Assembly (NCBI GenBank): GCA_001776505.1 | Contig: MFBV01000044.1 | Span: forward strand, 1 to 38,941 | Origin: Candidatus Curtissbacteria bacterium RIFCSPLOWO2_02_FULL_40_11 | GTDB taxonomy: Bacteria > Patescibacteriota > Microgenomatia > Curtissbacterales > GWA2-41-24 | Length of the DNA stretch: 38,941 bases | Reading direction: 5' to 3' | Shown here: in pieces, positions 22,779 to 30,446 of the stretch | How positions within the stretch are numbered: the first letter of the stretch is position 1 | How the letters are laid out: each line of letters begins with the position of its first letter | Position numbers and translations under genes: made by a program | Notes under the pieces: generated by a model | Databases searched by the model: none | What the model saw: only the letters and a program-made list of their open reading frames with translations | What the model was told of the DNA's origin: nothing

Positions 22779-23914
22779 TGTTCCTCCAACTTAAATATTT
22801 GTTGCTGAACATATTCGGCAAGATCGGAATAAAGGTTACCTCGAGGAACTAGTACAAATTGGCCGCCATGGTCTTCTGGATTACCAACCTGCAAGATGCT
22901 CCCCTTTTCTTCGGTATCGAGAACAAGCCTGCGGATAGTAGTTGGGTCTATTTTGCCAGCCAATTTAGCAAAAAGTGGAATATCATCGTTTTCGATATTA
23001 GTGTCGATTGACTGACCGAAGGTTTTAATCAAATCTATGATTGTAGAAGGGTTAGTAAGAATCTCGGACGAAAGCATTTTGTCGCGAAATGCAAGAATGG
23101 CCTTCTGTTGACGCGCGCTTCTTGCAAAATCCGAGCCTTCGTCGTTTGTCCCCTTTCTGGACCTTACGAATTTTAAAGCAGTTTCACCGTCCATCAAAGT
23201 TGAACCTTGAGCAAATTCAATAGTTTCATATCGACAGGTAAATGGGTCGTTATTGTCATTGAGTTCATCTATTCGGATTTTTTCATCATCGCTAATCTTG
23301 ACGACTTTAGTCTCTTGCCCATCTATTTCTTCAGTTTCAATTGTCAATCCGCATAGGTTGTTTTCTTTACCGCTAATTGGGTAGCGCTCGTCGATAAATG
23401 CATTTTCTACATTAACATTTAATCCATCGACTAAATCTACCGCCTTGACAAATCCATCAAAATCTAAACGCACTGCATAGTGAACAGGCATGCCAAATAG
23501 AAGGCTGATGGTTTCTTGCACTAATTCCAATCCGTCACCTTGTTCTAAGCCGTAAGCATATGCACTATTAATTTTGGCACGCAGATTAGGTGCCCAAAGA
23601 TCTCGAGGAATAGAAACTAAAACGACATCTTTGCCTTTTTTATCGATTGAGGCAAAAATCATGGTGTCGGAGAGATATGGCCCTTCATGGCCCGGCCCTC
23701 CGGTTCCAAGAAGTAAAAGGTTGACTCTCCCCCTATCGCTTTCAAGTCCCGTATCCGTGATGAGTTCGACCACCGTTTTGGGGCCTTTAAATACAAATTC
23801 GCCCAGATTCAGAAATTTAATAACTCCTAAAACCACAAACGTTAATACGATTGCTAAAATAAGGATTTTGAGAATGGGGGCAGACCGTTTCGGTTTATGG
23901 CCCAATTGCCGCAT
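22775..23914 (-). CDS. LytR-CpsA-Psr (LCP) family wall-polymer ligase
   Basis: 379 aa. One N-terminal membrane segment (about 14-36, [20 protein letters not shown]) precedes an extracytoplasmic LCP domain: [50 protein letters not shown] and the Arg-rich [22 protein letters not shown] part. LCP proteins attach glycopolymers to peptidoglycan from lipid carriers. It begins 2 nt after tpiA and its last codons carry the GGAGG that should serve ispG. Confidence 0.92.
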   Translation of the reverse strand: MRQLGHKPKRSAPILKILILAIVLTFVVLGVIKFLNLGEFVFKGPKTVVELITDTGLESDRGRVNLLLLGTGGPGHEGPYLSDTMIFASIDKKGKDVVLVSIPRDLWAPNLRAKINSAYAYGLEQGDGLELVQETISLLFGMPVHYAVRLDFDGFVKAVDLVDGLNVNVENAFIDERYPISGKENNLCGLTIETEEIDGQETKVVKISDDEKIRIDELNDNNDPFTCRYETIEFAQGSTLMDGETALKFVRSRKGTNDEGSDFARSARQQKAILAFRDKMLSSEILTNPSTIIDLIKTFGQSIDTNIENDDIPLFAKLAGKIDPTTIRRLVLDTEEKGSILQVGNPEDHGGQFVLVPRGNLYSDLAEYVQQQIFKLEEQ

Positions 23915-23916
23915 TA

Positions 23917-24639
23917 CTAAATTGTAGCGTTTTCGATGAGTTTAAGAAAAGAGTCCGGTTTGACGCTTGCCTGACCAACCAAACCCCCGTGGATATTATT
24001 TTGTGAGAAAAATGATTTAACGTTACTGTCGTTTATACTACCACCGTAAATCGTTGTAACGTTTTTGCCAATTTTGCTTGTAATTTCCCCCGCATTTTTA
24101 TTAGCATCTTCAGGGTCGTCCGGTTTAAATTCGCCGCCTCCGCTGATTGCGCTAGGTGGCTCAAAAACAAAAATTATTTTGTCCCAGTTTTCTTTGAGTA
24201 GCTCACCTTTCTTTAAATACTCACCAAGTTGGCTTATATCACTTATACAAAGAATCGGGGTTATGTTGTTTTCTAGAGCGAGCTCAACTTTTTTAAAAAC
24301 GTTTTCGTTTGTTTCGCCAAAATGTTTTCTTCTTTCAGAATGACCGATGATTGCATATTCAACAAGATCTTTTATCTGGCTAGCTGCAACTGCACCAGTG
24401 TAAGCGCCTCCGTTGAACTTAGAAATATCCTGTGCGCCGAGTTTTATGCTGAAAGCTTTAGCATCAATTAATTGTTTGGCGCCGGAAAGAAACGGGTAAG
24501 ACGGACAATATATAATTGTGCCTTTGAAATCTTTTGCCCTGTTACCGACCGTATTTATCCAGTCTTGGGATTCTTCCCAAGTTTGGTTAGATTTAATGTT
24601 TGCTACCACTACAGGAGCGGGGTTACTCATATTTGGCAA
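23917..24639 (-). CDS. tpiA: Triosephosphate isomerase
   Basis: 240 aa TIM barrel interconverting DHAP and G3P in glycolysis. Active-site residues are present: N14/K16 (VANIKSN), H100 (IIGHSERRKHFGE) and E158 (VFEPPSAISGGGE, replacing the usual YEPVWAIGTG), with the phosphate-binding YGGSIND near the C-terminus. The EPPSAI loop differs from the common loop 6 sequence. The start at 24639 overlaps trxA by 17 nt; the alternative Met four codons in (24630) would shorten the overlap to 8 nt. Confidence 0.95.
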   Translation of the reverse strand: MPNMSNPAPVVVANIKSNQTWEESQDWINTVGNRAKDFKGTIIYCPSYPFLSGAKQLIDAKAFSIKLGAQDISKFNGGAYTGAVAASQIKDLVEYAIIGHSERRKHFGETNENVFKKVELALENNITPILCISDISQLGEYLKKGELLKENWDKIIFVFEPPSAISGGGEFKPDDPEDANKNAGEITSKIGKNVTTIYGGSINDSNVKSFFSQNNIHGGLVGQASVKPDSFLKLIENATI

Positions 24640-24886
24640 GGGTTTTTAGAAAATTATCCTTTTGGATTGCCCCAACAATCCTTTCGACCTCTTTGTCGTC
24701 CTTTTCAATGATGTAGGTCGGGATCGACATTACTTGATATTCGGCCGCCCTTTCCTGATTCTGGTCGACATCGATCCTTTCGAACTCAACTTTCCCCTTG
24801 AGTTCTTTTTCCATCTCATCGATGATGGGATTCATGAATTTACAGGGGCCGCACCATTCTGCCCAAAAATCTAATACTTTGACCAT
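24623..24886 (-). CDS. trxA: Thioredoxin
   Basis: 87 aa, slightly short for thioredoxin. The redox motif is WAEWCGPCKF (C12, C15), followed by FERIDVDQNQERAAEYQVMS and the cis-Pro loop IPTYII. It reduces disulfides in cytoplasmic proteins. It heads a four-gene operon trxA-tpiA-LCP-ispG with overlaps or 2-nt gaps, and has the strongest ribosome binding site of the window. Confidence 0.93.
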   Translation of the reverse strand: MVKVLDFWAEWCGPCKFMNPIIDEMEKELKGKVEFERIDVDQNQERAAEYQVMSIPTYIIEKDDKEVERIVGAIQKDNFLKTLAKYE

Positions 24887-24890
24887 AAAA

Positions 24891-24897
24891 CCTCCTT
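24891..24897 (-). promoter_or_regulatory. Strong Shine-Dalgarno of trxA
   Basis: AAGGAGG 4 nt before the ATG. It contrasts with the many first genes here that lack any ribosome binding site, and shows that the anti-Shine-Dalgarno is standard. Confidence 0.8.
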
Positions 24898-24997
24898 GCT
24901 ATAATTTATCAGGTGTATTATTTATTGTAGCTAATTTTAACCGGATCTCTCAACCTTTGAAGTGAAATGGGTCACACTACACAATGATTATCTTTCT

Positions 24998-26902
24998 ATG
25001 TCTAGGATACTAAATGACCTAGATCAATATCAACAATTAGCTGTTGTGCAAACCGATGGGCCGGTATTGATTCTGGCTGGCGCCGGCAGTGGCAAAACTC
25101 GGGTTCTAACTTATAAAGTAGCCTATCTAATTGCAAAAGGAATCAAGCCTTCAGAGATTATCGCAGTGACTTTTACGAACAAAGCTGCAAATGAAATGAA
25201 AGAGCGAGTCAGAAAGTTAATTGTGAATAGTAAATTGTTAATAGATAAAAAAGATCAAAACCATTCACTATTAACCATTCACGATTTACCTTACGTCGGT
25301 ACTTTCCACGCCTTTTGCGCAAAAGTCTTAAGGGTCGATGGCAAATACATTGGGATCCCTAGTGGTTATTTAATTTATGACAGTGATGATTCGCTCACTT
25401 TGGTTAAAAGAATAATGAAAGATGCCAACATTTCTACGAAAATATATAAACCAAGCTCAATTCGCGCCGCTATAAGTTCTGCCAAAAACGAAATGGTGGA
25501 CAATATTGCCTACCGTGATATTGCCCGAAGCCCATTTGGTAAAACGGTATTGGAAGTTTATGAAATATACCAAAAAGAACTGCAGACAATTGGTGCGTGC
25601 GATTTTGACGATCTGCTTTTAAAAACCGTTGGACTTTTTGAAAAAGTTCCTCAGATTCTCGAAAAATACTCAAGCAAATATAAATATGTTTTGGTGGACG
25701 AATATCAGGACGTCAATACTGTCCAATATATTTTGACTAAGCAGTTAGCGTCAAAATATGGCAACTTAACTGTTGTTGGTGATGCCTCTCAGGCTATTTA
25801 TTCATTCAGAGGTGCCAATTTTCGCAACATTTTAAATTTTGAAAATGATTTTCTAAACGCTAAAGTTTTTAATTTGGAGCAAAACTACCGTAGTACAAAA
25901 AATATTTTAACAGCGGCAAACAGTATTATTTCCAAAAACACTTCCCACCCCGTTTTAAATCTATGGACAAAAAAACAAGTTGGCGAAAGAATCAGCATTT
26001 ATAATGCGCAAAATGAAATTGACGAAGCGAATTTTATTCTTGAGAGGATTGTAACGAGCAGTAAACCACTTTCTAATTTTGCAGTTCTTTATAGAACAAA
26101 TGCTCAATCCAGAAATATTGAAGAAGCGTTTTTGCACGGCAATATTCCATACAGGATTTACGGCGGTATTAGGTTTTATGAAAGGAAAGAAATTAAAGAT
26201 GTGCTGGCTTATCTGCGGCTGATTGCCAATCCTGCTGATTCAATATCTAGAACTCGAATTGAAAAACTGGGCAAAGGCAGGCTCAAGAAATTTGAGGAGC
26301 TAAAGCAAAAAATAGATATCAATGTCATTGCGAGCGAAGCGAAGCAATCTCGGAAAAAAGATCGCCACGTCGAGTCTGACTCGACTCGCGATGACAAATC
26401 TAGTTTAAAGCCACTAGAATTAATCGGTAAAGTTTTGGAAGCAACCGAATATTTGAAGTTGATTGATGATGGTACAGAACAAGGCCTGCAAAGGGTAGAA
26501 AATGTAAAAGAGCTAAAATCGGTTGCCAGTGAATTTGAAAACCTTTCAACACTTCTTGAAAACATCGCACTGATGGAAGGCAAGGTTGCTCCGGAAGGTT
26601 CTTTCGAAGAGAAAGGTAAAAATTTCGTGACACTTATGACGCTTCATGCTGCTAAAGGATTGGAGTTTGAGAACGTTTTTATTGTTGGCATGGAAGAAGG
26701 CTTGTTTCCGCATTCAAGAAGTATGCTTGACCCTGCGGAAATTGAAGAGGAGCGACGTTTAGCTTATGTTGGGATGACACGCGCAAAACAAAAACTTTAC
26801 CTTTCCTACGCTTCGCAGAGACTTTATTTTGGTTCAAAGAGCGCGAATTTAGTTTCCAGATTTATTGTAGATATTCCGGAAGAATTAATTTCGGCGATCT
26901 GA
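24998..26902 (+). CDS. UvrD/PcrA-type superfamily 1 DNA helicase
   Basis: 634 aa from ATG 24998 (MSRILNDLDQYQQLAVVQTD); an in-frame ATG at 24962 would add 12 unconserved residues. Helicase motifs: Walker A LAGAGSGKT, Ia TFTNKAANEMKERV, II VDEYQDVN, III GDASQAIYSFRGA, IV LEQNYRST, V TLHAAKGLEFENVF, VI RRLAYVGMTRAK. A 3'-5' helicase of repair and replication restart. Two in-frame insertions (about residues 74-97 and 442-466) are repeats at DNA level and fall in surface regions. The C-terminus is shorter than PcrA of Bacillus (about 740 aa), lacking the RNA-polymerase-binding tail. Confidence 0.95.
   Translation: MSRILNDLDQYQQLAVVQTDGPVLILAGAGSGKTRVLTYKVAYLIAKGIKPSEIIAVTFTNKAANEMKERVRKLIVNSKLLIDKKDQNHSLLTIHDLPYVGTFHAFCAKVLRVDGKYIGIPSGYLIYDSDDSLTLVKRIMKDANISTKIYKPSSIRAAISSAKNEMVDNIAYRDIARSPFGKTVLEVYEIYQKELQTIGACDFDDLLLKTVGLFEKVPQILEKYSSKYKYVLVDEYQDVNTVQYILTKQLASKYGNLTVVGDASQAIYSFRGANFRNILNFENDFLNAKVFNLEQNYRSTKNILTAANSIISKNTSHPVLNLWTKKQVGERISIYNAQNEIDEANFILERIVTSSKPLSNFAVLYRTNAQSRNIEEAFLHGNIPYRIYGGIRFYERKEIKDVLAYLRLIANPADSISRTRIEKLGKGRLKKFEELKQKIDINVIASEAKQSRKKDRHVESDSTRDDKSSLKPLELIGKVLEATEYLKLIDDGTEQGLQRVENVKELKSVASEFENLSTLLENIALMEGKVAPEGSFEEKGKNFVTLMTLHAAKGLEFENVFIVGMEEGLFPHSRSMLDPAEIEEERRLAYVGMTRAKQKLYLSYASQRLYFGSKSANLVSRFIVDIPEELISAI
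25217..25288. repeat. Repeat insertion in frame in the PcrA-like gene
   Basis: AACCATTCACTATT then AACCATTCAC (25259-25282) is partly complementary to GTGAATAGTAAATTGTTAAT (25223-25242). It encodes about 23 residues (NSKLLIDKKDQNHSLL region) between the motif Ia helix and YVGTFHAFC where related helicases have only a short loop. Shares AACCATT words with the lepA insertion. Confidence 0.65.
26323..26396. repeat. TGTCAT...ATGACA palindromic repeat in frame in the PcrA-like gene
   Basis: Ends TGTCATTGCGAG and CTCGCGATGACA are complementary apart from one base; the centre has GAAGCGAAGCAATCT and a CGAGTCTGACTCG palindrome. It encodes about 25 residues (VIASEAKQSRKKDRHVESDS) without breaking the frame. 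Same family as 18807-18892 and 31973-32035. Confidence 0.8.
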
Positions 26903-26904
26903 AA

Positions 26905-27312
26905 TTATCTCCAATTGTCAATATCCACTTGTGCAAATGGAGCTGATTTTTCGTCGGGTGTTCGATCCACTTGTAATCTTACCCCTACTATGGTGACAAC
27001 TATTGGCTCATCATTGTTATTAACTACTTCCCCATCTCTAACCTCGATTGCACTTCCATCAGCTGCTGTTGCTCTAATAATTTGATCTGGAAAAGCTAAC
27101 CGGTGGCGTGGGTTAATTTTGAAATCTGCTTGAGAATTCTCATCTGGATATGCTCTCCATTCTTCGCCAGGCTTCATATCCCAGACTCTTGTACTCAAGG
27201 TTGTAGTAAAGAGTGAAGTGCGTACAACTGTTCGAGACCATGCTTCGACCGCAATCTCATCGGCAAAGTTTGTTTCGTGAGACATTGGTTGAATCAAAGC
27301 TTCTATGATCAT
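26905..27312 (-). CDS. Unknown small protein
   Basis: 135 aa from ATG 27312 (MIIEALIQPMSHETNFADEI). A longer in-frame start at 27477 is rejected because it would run through a -10 box (TATAAA, 27325-27330) and overlap the divergent gene at 27401. Composition suggests a soluble beta-rich protein (SAIEVRDGEVVNNNDEPIVV); no family recognised. Converges with the helicase, stops 2 nt apart. Confidence 0.55.
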   Translation of the reverse strand: MIIEALIQPMSHETNFADEIAVEAWSRTVVRTSLFTTTLSTRVWDMKPGEEWRAYPDENSQADFKINPRHRLAFPDQIIRATAADGSAIEVRDGEVVNNNDEPIVVTIVGVRLQVDRTPDEKSAPFAQVDIDNWR

Positions 27313-27400
27313 AAGTTCAGGAATTTTATACAAAAATTTTCTAAATGTCAAACTATGGGATGATGGTTTATGTGATTTGTGGCATTTGTTAAAATGAATT

Positions 27401-28177
27401 GTGAATTTGAAAGTTCTCTGGCAAGACTCAAGACTGCATGTAGGTTTTACCTTATTTTTAGTCTGGCTTCTGGCCATTTGGCAATTTAGGACTGACCCAA
27501 ATATCCTTCGAATTATTCTTTATCCCCTACTTTCTACCGCAATTATTGCACTTTTTGATTTTGAGTTAACTTATCTTAGGTATCGAAAAAATTACCTGCC
27601 GACAGCGGCAGTTGTTTCCGGATTTTTAATTGGTCTGATCTTAGCTCCCACAGAACCTTTTTATGTAATTATTCTTGCCTCGATTTTGGCCTCACTTTCA
27701 AAGCAATTTGTGGTGGCGGGAATACGTCAGCATATTTTTAATCCGGCAGCGTTTGGCATCATGGCGGTTTTTTTAATTTTTGGAACAACCGTTTCCTGGT
27801 GGGCAGTTGCTTGGGGGTTTTTACCGCTAATTATCCTCATCCCGTTGATGTTAAGAATCCTTTGGAAGCTCAAAAGGCTCTTTTTGCCTTTAGGTTTTTT
27901 ATTAGTTTATTTTTTATACCTGTTATCCACATCGACATTTGATATCGCTGCAAGAACCATAGTTGACCCAACTCTTTTGTTTTTTGCACTTGTTATGCTT
28001 CCGGAGCCAATTACTTCTCCAATTGCTGGGCACCTTAAGTATAGTTTTGGGTTGATGGTGGCAATTTTGGCAATTTTGATATCTAGATTTACGGCATTTT
28101 CTACAATTTTCTTGCCTGCGCTGCTTTTAGCAAATTTAGGATCTTTCTTAATTTTGAGAGTTAAAAAGGCATCATAA
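27401..28177 (+). CDS. RnfD/NqrB-like integral membrane protein
   Basis: 258 aa, GTG start, about 8 membrane segments. The stretch SLSKQFVVAGIRQHIFNPAA followed by FGIMAVFL matches the RnfD/NqrB core (usually ...RHIFNPANFG), and LVMLPEPITSPIAGHLKYSF resembles its later DPxTSP region. In Rnf/Nqr these subunits carry covalent FMN on Thr in an SGAT motif, which I do not see here. No other rnf or nqr gene is nearby, so it may act alone or with an unrelated partner. A TAAAAT box lies 5 nt before the start codon. Confidence 0.65.
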   Translation: MNLKVLWQDSRLHVGFTLFLVWLLAIWQFRTDPNILRIILYPLLSTAIIALFDFELTYLRYRKNYLPTAAVVSGFLIGLILAPTEPFYVIILASILASLSKQFVVAGIRQHIFNPAAFGIMAVFLIFGTTVSWWAVAWGFLPLIILIPLMLRILWKLKRLFLPLGFLLVYFLYLLSTSTFDIAARTIVDPTLLFFALVMLPEPITSPIAGHLKYSFGLMVAILAILISRFTAFSTIFLPALLLANLGSFLILRVKKAS

Positions 28178-28215
28178 TTTTCTCAAAAGAGTGATAGGAT
28201 AAAATTAGGTAAACT

Positions 28216-29235
28216 ATGATTGTTCGTGAAGTCGAAGAAAACGAAAAGAATTTATATAACAAAAAAGTTAATCATCTTGTTCAGTCTTGGGAATGGGGAG
28301 AATTTCGTAGAAAAACCGGGCTCGATGTAGTAAGGCTAGGACACTTTGAAGGTGACCATTTAGAAGAAGGTTACCAATTGACTTTCCACAAAGTTCCGCT
28401 TTTCCCCAAAAAAATTGGCTACTTTCCAAAAGGGCCAATGCCAAATACCAGAATGATTGCTGCGCTTAAAGAGGAAGCAAAAAGTAAAAATGCCGCATTT
28501 ATTAAGCTTGAGCCGAATGTGGTTTTAGCTAGTGAAAAGGGTGAAAAAGATATTATTGCCGATTTTAAAAATTTTGGTTTAATACCTTCGAAAAAACCTT
28601 TGTTTACCAAATGGAATTTTTTAATTGACCTTACAAAAAGTGAGGATAGTTTACTCGCTGCCATGCACCCCAAAACTCGTTACAACATTAAAGTAGCCCA
28701 AAGATACGGCGTAGAAGTTAAAGACAGTACAGACGAAATTGATTTTGATATTTATTTAAAACTTTATTTTGAAACTACAAAGCGGCAAAAATATTTTGGC
28801 CATACACCCCAATATCATAAACTGGTTTGGGAAACTTTAATGCCGGCTGGTATGGCGAGGGTTTTGATGGCAAGGTATCGAGGAAAGCCGCTTGTTGCTT
28901 GGATGCTCCTGAATTTTAAGGATACTCTTTATTATCCATATGGGGGTTCTTCTTTGGAACATAAAGAAGTTATGGCGTCTAATTTAATAGCTTGGGAAGC
29001 GATTCGCCTTGGCAAAAATATGGGGCTTAAAGTCTTTGATATGTGGGGAGCTTTGAGCCCAAAAGTTACAGAAAAAGACCCTTGGTACGGCTTCCATAAG
29101 TTTAAAGCAGGATATGGCGGTTTGCATGTCGAGTATGTGGGAACTTATGATTTGATTTTAAATAATGCTCTTTACAAAAGCTTAAATATGGCCGACAGAA
29201 TGAGATGGCTGATGTTGAGGATGGGACGGCGGTAA
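28216..29235 (+). CDS. FemAB/FemX-like aminoacyltransferase
   Basis: 339 aa with two GNAT-like halves. Typical FemX phrases: QSWEWGEFRRKTG, IGYFPKGPM, MHPKTRYNIKVAQRYGVEV, YYPYGGSSLEHKEVMASNLI, FDMWGALSP, YGFHKFKAGYGG. These enzymes add amino acids from aminoacyl-tRNA to the peptide of lipid II or peptidoglycan, at the cytoplasmic side. A TAAAAT box lies 10 nt before the ATG. The neighbouring membrane protein follows after 3 nt. Confidence 0.9.
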   Translation: MIVREVEENEKNLYNKKVNHLVQSWEWGEFRRKTGLDVVRLGHFEGDHLEEGYQLTFHKVPLFPKKIGYFPKGPMPNTRMIAALKEEAKSKNAAFIKLEPNVVLASEKGEKDIIADFKNFGLIPSKKPLFTKWNFLIDLTKSEDSLLAAMHPKTRYNIKVAQRYGVEVKDSTDEIDFDIYLKLYFETTKRQKYFGHTPQYHKLVWETLMPAGMARVLMARYRGKPLVAWMLLNFKDTLYYPYGGSSLEHKEVMASNLIAWEAIRLGKNMGLKVFDMWGALSPKVTEKDPWYGFHKFKAGYGGLHVEYVGTYDLILNNALYKSLNMADRMRWLMLRMGRR

Positions 29236-29238
29236 AGA

Positions 29239-29766
29239 TTGGAAAATGCCGAAAGTCCTAAATTATTAAGTGAGATAGATAAGATAATTGCACAAAATAG
29301 CGAAGTGAAAAAGACGGGAGTCGGCGGCTATGTTTTCTGGGGGCTTGCCATCCCGCCATTTACTACAATCTGGACAATGTATGCAGCGAGTAAAAAAGGC
29401 GTGCTTCATATCCTCGTTCCAACAATGACGCTTGTTTATACGATTTTATTTGCACTCTTTAGTTTTTCTGTCATTTACTCGCCAAAGTCTTTTGCTGATG
29501 TTTCTGCCGTAAAGTTTGCAACTCAAGTACAGTTACCAACAGTTCCTTCCTGGATTGTCGCTTCAACCATAATTTTAACAATATTGGGAATACTGGGCGG
29601 CTGGTATTTTCGTGGTGTTGCCAAAAAACAGGGTTCACTTTCGAAAGTATTGATGGTTTCCCTTTTGGGGATTTTATTATTGCAGTTTTTTGTGGAATTT
29701 AGGGAGCTCGTTTTTATTAATACTGTAATCCGCAAATCTATCGGGGATATTTATCCGGGTTTATAA
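29239..29766 (+). CDS. Unknown membrane protein, TTG start
   Basis: 175 aa starting at TTG 29239 (MENAESPKLLSEIDKIIAQN). Four hydrophobic segments (about 28-48, 52-75, 102-122, 135-155). It follows the FemX-like gene by 3 nt and is presumably co-transcribed. No family recognised. It converges with the methyltransferase gene, stops 1 nt apart. Confidence 0.65.
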   Translation: MENAESPKLLSEIDKIIAQNSEVKKTGVGGYVFWGLAIPPFTTIWTMYAASKKGVLHILVPTMTLVYTILFALFSFSVIYSPKSFADVSAVKFATQVQLPTVPSWIVASTIILTILGILGGWYFRGVAKKQGSLSKVLMVSLLGILLLQFFVEFRELVFINTVIRKSIGDIYPGL

Positions 29767-29767
29767 G

Positions 29768-30292
29768 TCAAACTTTGTAGAGATAAATTCCGTCTTTAAC
29801 TTTAATGGGTTTTTTGTCGGGGAAAGAATGCAAATTTACTACAATTCTAGTTCCGGGTGTAGCGTTTTTGTAAACAAAGTCTTCGAATTTTTTAATTGAT
29901 TTTTTTAGGCTATAGACAAAAATTACGTCGGCGATTTTTAAATCCGCTTTCCACATATTTTTTTTCTCAATTTCAATTTGGTTACCTAAACCTTTCAGCT
30001 TTGTGTGGATTAGAGTTAAACCGATTAAAAATGGATTGAGTTCGTAACCTCTTGCTTGAGCACCCTTTTCGGCTGCAGCAAAAAGCAGCCTGCCGTCACC
30101 CGAACCAAGATCTACAACCGTCTCCCCTTTTTTAATTTGAGCAAGCTTTATAATCGTTTCAATTTTATGGCGTTTTGTGGCAACGTAAGGAAGGTCCAGA
30201 AAAATATCGATTGCATAAAATACGCCCACTAAAATAACTAAAAGAAGAAAAATCGCAACGATAATAAGAAGAGCTCCGACGATAATCTGCAT
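29768..30292 (-). CDS. Membrane-anchored SAM-dependent methyltransferase
   Basis: 174 aa. One N-terminal membrane segment (about 3-28), then a short class I methyltransferase with motif I VVDLGSGDGRLLFAAAEKGA, the acidic Glu in RGYELNPF, and IADVIFVYSLKKSIKKFEDF. The layout (membrane segment, YVATKRHKIETIIKLA, compact domain) is like FAM173/ATPSCKMT proteins, which methylate lysines of membrane proteins such as ATP synthase c; this is an analogy only. TATAAT at 30298-30303 lies 5 nt before the ATG. Confidence 0.8.
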   Translation of the reverse strand: MQIIVGALLIIVAIFLLLVILVGVFYAIDIFLDLPYVATKRHKIETIIKLAQIKKGETVVDLGSGDGRLLFAAAEKGAQARGYELNPFLIGLTLIHTKLKGLGNQIEIEKKNMWKADLKIADVIFVYSLKKSIKKFEDFVYKNATPGTRIVVNLHSFPDKKPIKVKDGIYLYKV

Positions 30293-30305
30293 TTTAAATT
30301 ATATT

Positions 30306-30354
30306 CACCTCCGAGGTGTTCTCTTGTCGCCGACCAGACTTCACCTCGGAGGTG
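30306..30354. repeat. Pair of CACCTC-type palindromes
   Basis: CACCTCCGAGGTG (30306-30318) and CACCTCGGAGGTG (30342-30354), each a 13-bp palindrome and each the other's reverse complement, 23 nt apart. Located between the methyltransferase promoter and the helicase orphan tail. No T-run follows. Confidence 0.75.
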
Positions 30355-30360
30355 GCTAGA

Positions 30361-30417
30361 TCACGGTTTTGCTAAAGAAAATGGACAGATAGATTTATAA
30401 GCACAGTATACACAAGT
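30361..30417 (-). pseudogene. Diverged 3' tail of the helicase-nuclease (remnant)
   Basis: 19 codons reading TCVYCAYKSICPFSLAKP-stop, against ACNYCAYNSICPFSLAKIT-stop in the intact gene 30 nt upstream. Codons differ mostly at third positions (TCG/TCT, ATA/ATC, CCT/CCA, TTC/TTT). Three cysteines of the Fe-S cluster are preserved, so the fragment comes from a once functional version. Confidence 0.9.
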
Positions 30418-30437
30418 CCCCTTCGACAAGCTCAGGG
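30418..30437. repeat. CCCTTCGA...GCTCAGGG repeat at the tail junction
   Basis: CCCTTCGACAAGCTCAGGG fills the space between the helicase stop and its orphan tail. Same short repeat family as 21263-21290 and 32970-32989. Confidence 0.75.
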
Positions 30438-30446
30438 TGCATGCAA

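Noticed and set aside
24962-24997. Longer start of the PcrA-like helicase
   Set aside because: The twelve extra residues have no counterpart in the family; MSRILNDLDQYQ gives the usual N-terminus.
27313-27477. Longer start (27477) for the unknown minus-strand gene
   Set aside because: It would overlap the divergent RnfD-like gene and its promoter and contain a -10 box for the shorter form.
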